Positions 33,018 through 35,895 of a stretch of 35,895 bases of DNA are shown piece by piece. Position 1 is the first letter of the stretch. Each line of letters starts with the position of its first letter. This DNA is from Methanobacteriota archaeon (GTDB lineage: Archaea; Thermoplasmatota; Poseidoniia; Poseidoniales; Poseidoniaceae). The translations under genes and the position numbers were made by a program. The stretch lies in assembly GCA_002727515.1 (NCBI GenBank), contig PBXF01000012.1, positions 19,482 through 55,376 on the forward strand, read 5' to 3'. Below the pieces are notes generated by a model, which searched no databases, was not told the origin of the DNA, and worked only from the letters and a program-made list of their open reading frames with translations.

Positions 33018-33737
33018 ATGATTGAGAACTATCTGGATTCGAATATGCCAAGCGACTGGTTAGAGGAGGCTGTCGCTGAGTATAATGATGAGTCTTACAA
33101 TAGAAGAGAGGAATATGTGGCTCAAGTACACTTTCCAGTGACCATTTTGGAAGAAATTTTAGGTTGGGCTTTCAAATCATTACCTGATGAAATACTCGTT
33201 GGTCTAGATGTCAAAAATGAAAGAATCGATCCGGAAATTGCAGTTATGTATCAAGGTGAGAAACACAAAGAAAATCTATTCGCTGGACAAGGATACAAAA
33301 TTAGTGAAGCAAAAATGGTAAACAGGGGAGATTCATATTCCGTTCACCACTTGCCAGAAGAATGGACAGATGACATATTTGGTAGTGATAGAGGTGTTCG
33401 AGCGGGAAGATTCACTCACTGGTTGCACACACATCCTAACGCTCCTGCGATTCCAAGCGAAGCCGATGCAGATGCAGCACAATCTACAGATGGTGTAGAC
33501 CTAATTCTTGGAATCGAGTTTTCTCCATCTGGGCCACTTCCTTGGTTTGATGATATTGAGGGTGAAAGAAGAGTGATTGGTGAAAAGAAATCATGGTTTG
33601 CTAAAAGAAAAAAACGCAAAATTTTGGGCTATGCGCCCACAGGCCACATGATTTACTCTCTAGAATTAATTGCATTCCACAAGGCTGGTTATGGAATTAA
33701 TGTTGTCTTCGTAAACGATGACGGAGAGGCTTACTGA
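33018..33737 (+). CDS. JAMM/MPN+ metalloprotease, possible SAMP/ubiquitin-like isopeptidase
   Basis: The 240-codon frame includes a TTG at 33015; ATG 33018 with GAGG at 33009-33012 is the better start. The zinc motif is canonical: His137-Thr-His139-Pro, then Ser147 and Asp150 (HxHx7Sx2D). Glu58 in DEILVG is the likely catalytic Glu of the first strand. In archaea, JAMM proteins of this kind remove SAMP modifiers from proteins or process small sulfur carriers. Substrate here is inferred only. After the motif there is a basic insertion (EKKSWFAKRKKRK) before the final strand-helix (HMIYSLELIAFHKAG), and about 40 extra residues precede the domain. No membrane segment is seen. It overlaps the opposing DUF1499 gene by seven bases. 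Confidence 0.85.
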   Translation: MIENYLDSNMPSDWLEEAVAEYNDESYNRREEYVAQVHFPVTILEEILGWAFKSLPDEILVGLDVKNERIDPEIAVMYQGEKHKENLFAGQGYKISEAKMVNRGDSYSVHHLPEEWTDDIFGSDRGVRAGRFTHWLHTHPNAPAIPSEADADAAQSTDGVDLILGIEFSPSGPLPWFDDIEGERRVIGEKKSWFAKRKKRKILGYAPTGHMIYSLELIAFHKAGYGINVVFVNDDGEAY

Positions 33738-34174
33738 CAAGTAGTCTTGAAGTCATAAGACTGAAGGAATTCTTCCAAGTCATCAAGACGGTCTGAATTA
33801 ACTCCAAAATCAGAACCACCAATTCGTGATTGACTATTAATTTCGACCATCCCACATCTATTTTCGTAAGTTACATCATCTGGAAATTGTAAGAACATGG
33901 TTCTATCTACGATATGACCTTCGCTAAAAGTGGCCGTGAATATTCGGGTATCAACCCATTCCTCCATAGCCTCGTGCAATTCCTCATCGCTTACATCAAG
34001 CATGATTTGTCGGTGTTCGCAATTTCCAGAGTATTCCGGGCAGCCATCAGGCAAAGTATCGTTTGTTAGTGGTATTGAGAAAAGGTTCAGTATTACCAAG
34101 CACGCAATATATGCTGCTGGAAGGAATATCCAGGTTTTATTTGGCAAAAAATCACCGGCGTTGCCAGCCACCAT
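33731..34174 (-). CDS. DUF1499 family protein with N-terminal membrane anchor
   Basis: The 147-residue product has one hydrophobic helix (about 15-34). The following domain matches DUF1499: a Cys pair near the start (GCPEYSGNCEHR), FPDDVTYEN, and the signature EINSQSRIGGSDFGVNSDRLDDLEEFL. The function of DUF1499 is unknown. The start could also be a TTG at 34147: GGTGA at 34152-34156, formed by the end of gpmA, sits four bases before it, and the membrane helix would then begin right at the N-terminus. Either way the gene is coupled to gpmA (23-base overlap with the ATG start). It also overlaps the JAMM gene tail to tail by seven bases. Confidence 0.82.
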   Translation of the reverse strand: MVAGNAGDFLPNKTWIFLPAAYIACLVILNLFSIPLTNDTLPDGCPEYSGNCEHRQIMLDVSDEELHEAMEEWVDTRIFTATFSEGHIVDRTMFLQFPDDVTYENRCGMVEINSQSRIGGSDFGVNSDRLDDLEEFLQSYDFKTTCQ

Positions 34175-34844
34175 TAATTCGTTCGTAAACGATAGGTTGA
34201 CCGGTAGGAATTTCTAATTTCAAAACTTCTTCTTTGGAAAGTCCTTCGATACTCATTACTACTGAGCGAAGACTATTTCCATGCGCTGCAACAAACACGT
34301 TTTTCCCTTCTTCTAGGACTGGTAGGATTTCTGATTGCAAATAAGGTATTGTTCGCGCAGCAGTAAGTTCCAGAGATTCCCCATTTGGAGGAGGAACATC
34401 ATATGAGCGCCTCCAGATATGCACTTGATCATCTCCATATTTGTCTCTAGTTTCTTGTTTATCGAGTCCTTGTAAGTCCCCATACATACGCTCGTTTAAT
34501 TGCCATGACACATAAACAGGAATTGTATTTTCACCAGCGTCATTTGATTGAGCCCATTCAACCATGCGAGATTCATTCTCACTCATCGAATCACTACTTG
34601 CTGCATATTGAAAAATTGGAGTTTTACCTGAATCGTGTTGAGCTAACGCTAGCATTGCAGTCATTTGTGCACGAATTAAAGTCGATACGTGAACCTCATC
34701 AATAGGTAGGGAAGAAATTTCTTTTCCACCAGCAATTGCTTCATCTATGCCTTTGTTTGTTAGAGGTACGTCAACCCATCCAGTGAACAAATTTGCAGCA
34801 TTCCACATTGATTGTCCGTGGCGCATGAGGATGAGAAGTGCCAT
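34152..34844 (-). CDS. gpmA: 2,3-bisphosphoglycerate-dependent phosphoglycerate mutase
   Basis: Interconverts 3- and 2-phosphoglycerate in glycolysis and gluconeogenesis. From ATG 34844 the protein is 230 residues: LMRHGQSMWN with phospho-acceptor His9, NLFTGWVDVPLTNKG, LNERMYGDLQGL with Glu118, HIWRRSYDVPPP and VAAHGNSLR with His188, all standard for the family. Compared with the E. coli enzyme it lacks the loop of about 20 residues after PP and has an insertion before LNER (about residues 72-109), rich in Ser, Asp and Glu. ATG 34853 or an upstream frame start at 34874 would add a few residues not found in the family. Many archaea use the unrelated cofactor-independent mutase, so this gene may have a bacterial source (inference). 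Confidence 0.93.
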   Translation of the reverse strand: MALLILMRHGQSMWNAANLFTGWVDVPLTNKGIDEAIAGGKEISSLPIDEVHVSTLIRAQMTAMLALAQHDSGKTPIFQYAASSDSMSENESRMVEWAQSNDAGENTIPVYVSWQLNERMYGDLQGLDKQETRDKYGDDQVHIWRRSYDVPPPNGESLELTAARTIPYLQSEILPVLEEGKNVFVAAHGNSLRSVVMSIEGLSKEEVLKLEIPTGQPIVYERINGGWQRR

Positions 34845-34886
34845 GTCTCTCATGTTGAGGCTGTGGACTATCACCCTTCAATCTTC

Positions 34887-35690
34887 TCAAGGAAGAAGTG
34901 TTGGAATAAGCCACAATGCGATTAATGGAGCCAGAGCCATAACTAAATCTCTAGCAAATGATTGCATTACTGTTTTTGAATTTGAAACTGAGATCTTTTC
35001 GAATTCTTTTTGCATTTTTTCATCAATCTTGTCAGATACTACGCCGGCCCCCCTCCTAGATAGTTCGACTGCGGCTCCTGTTGCTACTGAACCCAATAAT
35101 CCTGCAGGAGTTAATTTCCTTGCCTTCAATGCCATGGCTCCCCAGGTAAACAGTGATGTTTTCGCAACAGATTTTACAACCGGTTCTTCTTCCTGTTCTT
35201 TGCTGTCCTTTCTTGCGAATTTCCTCAGTATTTCTCTAAGTTTGAAACCTTTATCAGCAATTTTTCTTAGTCGCTCAATGTTTTGTTTTTCAATCGTTTT
35301 GAGCATTGTTCTTACTTTGATTATTCTTATTGTATCAACAAAAACCCACAAGAATCCAAGTATCAGAAGAAGGAAGAAACCCAACCAATTTGTTTCCTCC
35401 CAAGAATTCCAACCCAATGGGTCAACAAGTAGTCTTACACCAATTGCTAGGAGAATCGGCAAAGAAAATGCCAATATTTCATTAACAGCCAGTAAAGTAT
35501 AACCTTTAACTGGCAATTCTTTCAATCTTTTCCAGATCCATCCACCATGTGGTGAGAGTTGTTTTGAGACTCTTACAAATGGCCCTGCAAGCAACATTAA
35601 CCTCAAAATACCAGGTATGAAAAGTAGCCAGATATACAAATCCCAAATATCATTTGGAGGTATCTCAGCTATGCCAAATGGTTGAGCCAC
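34887..35690 (-). CDS. Polytopic membrane protein of unknown function
   Basis: Not recognised. The 267-residue product starts with a GTG at 35690; no in-frame ATG lies before the first helix. Hydrophobic segments at about 17-38, 65-88, 101-121 and 247-265. Between the third and fourth lies a long basic, helical, cytosol-facing stretch (about 122-175) with KIADKGFKLREILRKFARK and EQEEE, and then a small Gly/Ala-rich segment (TPAGLLGSVATGAAVEL). It precedes gpmA on the same strand and diverges from the gene at the right edge. A TATA-like TTTCAAAAAG lies about 25 bases before the GTG, consistent with a leaderless transcript. Confidence 0.72.
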   Translation of the reverse strand: MAQPFGIAEIPPNDIWDLYIWLLFIPGILRLMLLAGPFVRVSKQLSPHGGWIWKRLKELPVKGYTLLAVNEILAFSLPILLAIGVRLLVDPLGWNSWEETNWLGFFLLLILGFLWVFVDTIRIIKVRTMLKTIEKQNIERLRKIADKGFKLREILRKFARKDSKEQEEEPVVKSVAKTSLFTWGAMALKARKLTPAGLLGSVATGAAVELSRRGAGVVSDKIDEKMQKEFEKISVSNSKTVMQSFARDLVMALAPLIALWLIPTLLP

Positions 35691-35764
35691 AACATGGCGT
35701 AGAGTTCTTACTTTTTGAAATAAGAGCCGCAGACTTCATTGATGAGTGATAATTAGGCGACAAT

Positions 35765-35895
35765 ATGGTCTTCTCACATGGACTAGCAGACTGGCTCAGT
35801 TTCAACATCGATAGAGATTGGATTGATGAGAATGTTAAATGGCGTGATTTTGGCACTGGAGTCCGCCTAGGAAAACTTGCAAGAGAGGATGCACT
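35765..35895 (+). CDS. Start of an unfinished gene, possibly a ChrR-like cupin protein
   Basis: The frame is open from ATG 35765 to the window edge (43 codons): MVFSHGLADWLSFNIDRDW, then a WRDFGTGVRLGKLARED stretch. The W...G.GV....L.R pattern resembles the entry strand of ChrR-type cupins, but too little is present to be sure. GGCGA at 35756-35760 is a weak ribosome site. It diverges from the membrane protein gene across 74 bases. Confidence 0.5.
   Translation, partial: MVFSHGLADWLSFNIDRDWIDENVKWRDFGTGVRLGKLAREDA

Overview
The window looks like a piece of a marine planktonic archaeon, most likely Marine Group II (Candidatus Poseidoniales, Thermoplasmatota). The reasons are combined, and no single one is decisive. 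The DNA is AT-rich and very tightly packed, with no gap above about 125 bases and many overlapping gene ends. There is a wybutosine-type tRNA modification gene (TYW2/Taw2 family), a JAMM protease, a dolichol-phosphate-mannose-synthase-like GT2 enzyme, and a series of very large secreted proteins with thrombospondin type-3, FG-GAP, beta-helix and PKD/Ig-like repeats. No rRNA, tRNA, CRISPR array, insertion sequence or integrase was seen.

Layout. Bases 1-5376 (minus) hold the first 1792 codons of a giant secreted protein, FG-GAP repeats followed by calcium-binding repeats, cut off by the window edge. A short divergent gap with a strong hairpin separates it from thiamine pyrophosphokinase (5500-6078, plus). 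From 11936 down to 6053 (minus) lie a GT4 glycosyltransferase, a second calcium-repeat surface protein, a Cys-paired Ig-like membrane protein and a DUF4105 protein, the last three tightly coupled. A GT2 glycosyltransferase (12021-12794, plus) diverges from the GT4 gene. From 22735 down to 12791 (minus) lie a winged-helix STAND-type ATPase, a 1523-residue beta-helix/PKD surface protein, an acidic surface protein with an odd Tyr/Asp/Trp/Cys segment, and a small membrane protein. uvrC (22823-24547, plus) diverges from the ATPase gene and meets a 1000-residue membrane-anchored surface protein (24541-27543, minus) tail to tail.

The right third is more housekeeping in character: Taw2, a surface cyclophilin, a small membrane protein, a membrane-anchored CocE/S15-type hydrolase coupled to a lone receiver domain, an acidic cytosolic protein with a Trp-rich tail, a canonical JAMM protease, a DUF1499 protein, 2,3-BPG-dependent phosphoglycerate mutase, a membrane protein, and the start of an unfinished gene at the right edge.

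How it fits together (inference): most of the coding capacity makes cell-surface proteins of one plan, namely signal peptide, large repeat-rich ectodomain, C-terminal membrane helix and short charged tail. Two glycosyltransferases that could glycosylate them and an extracytoplasmic cyclophilin that could help fold them lie nearby. The ATPase/HTH protein is placed to regulate the surface genes downstream of it. The best candidates for something undescribed are a tryptophan-rich, WW-like mini-motif shared with identical spacing by two unrelated cytosolic tails, the acidic-aromatic-cysteine repeat segment, the receiver-hydrolase gene pair, and the divergent-promoter hairpin.
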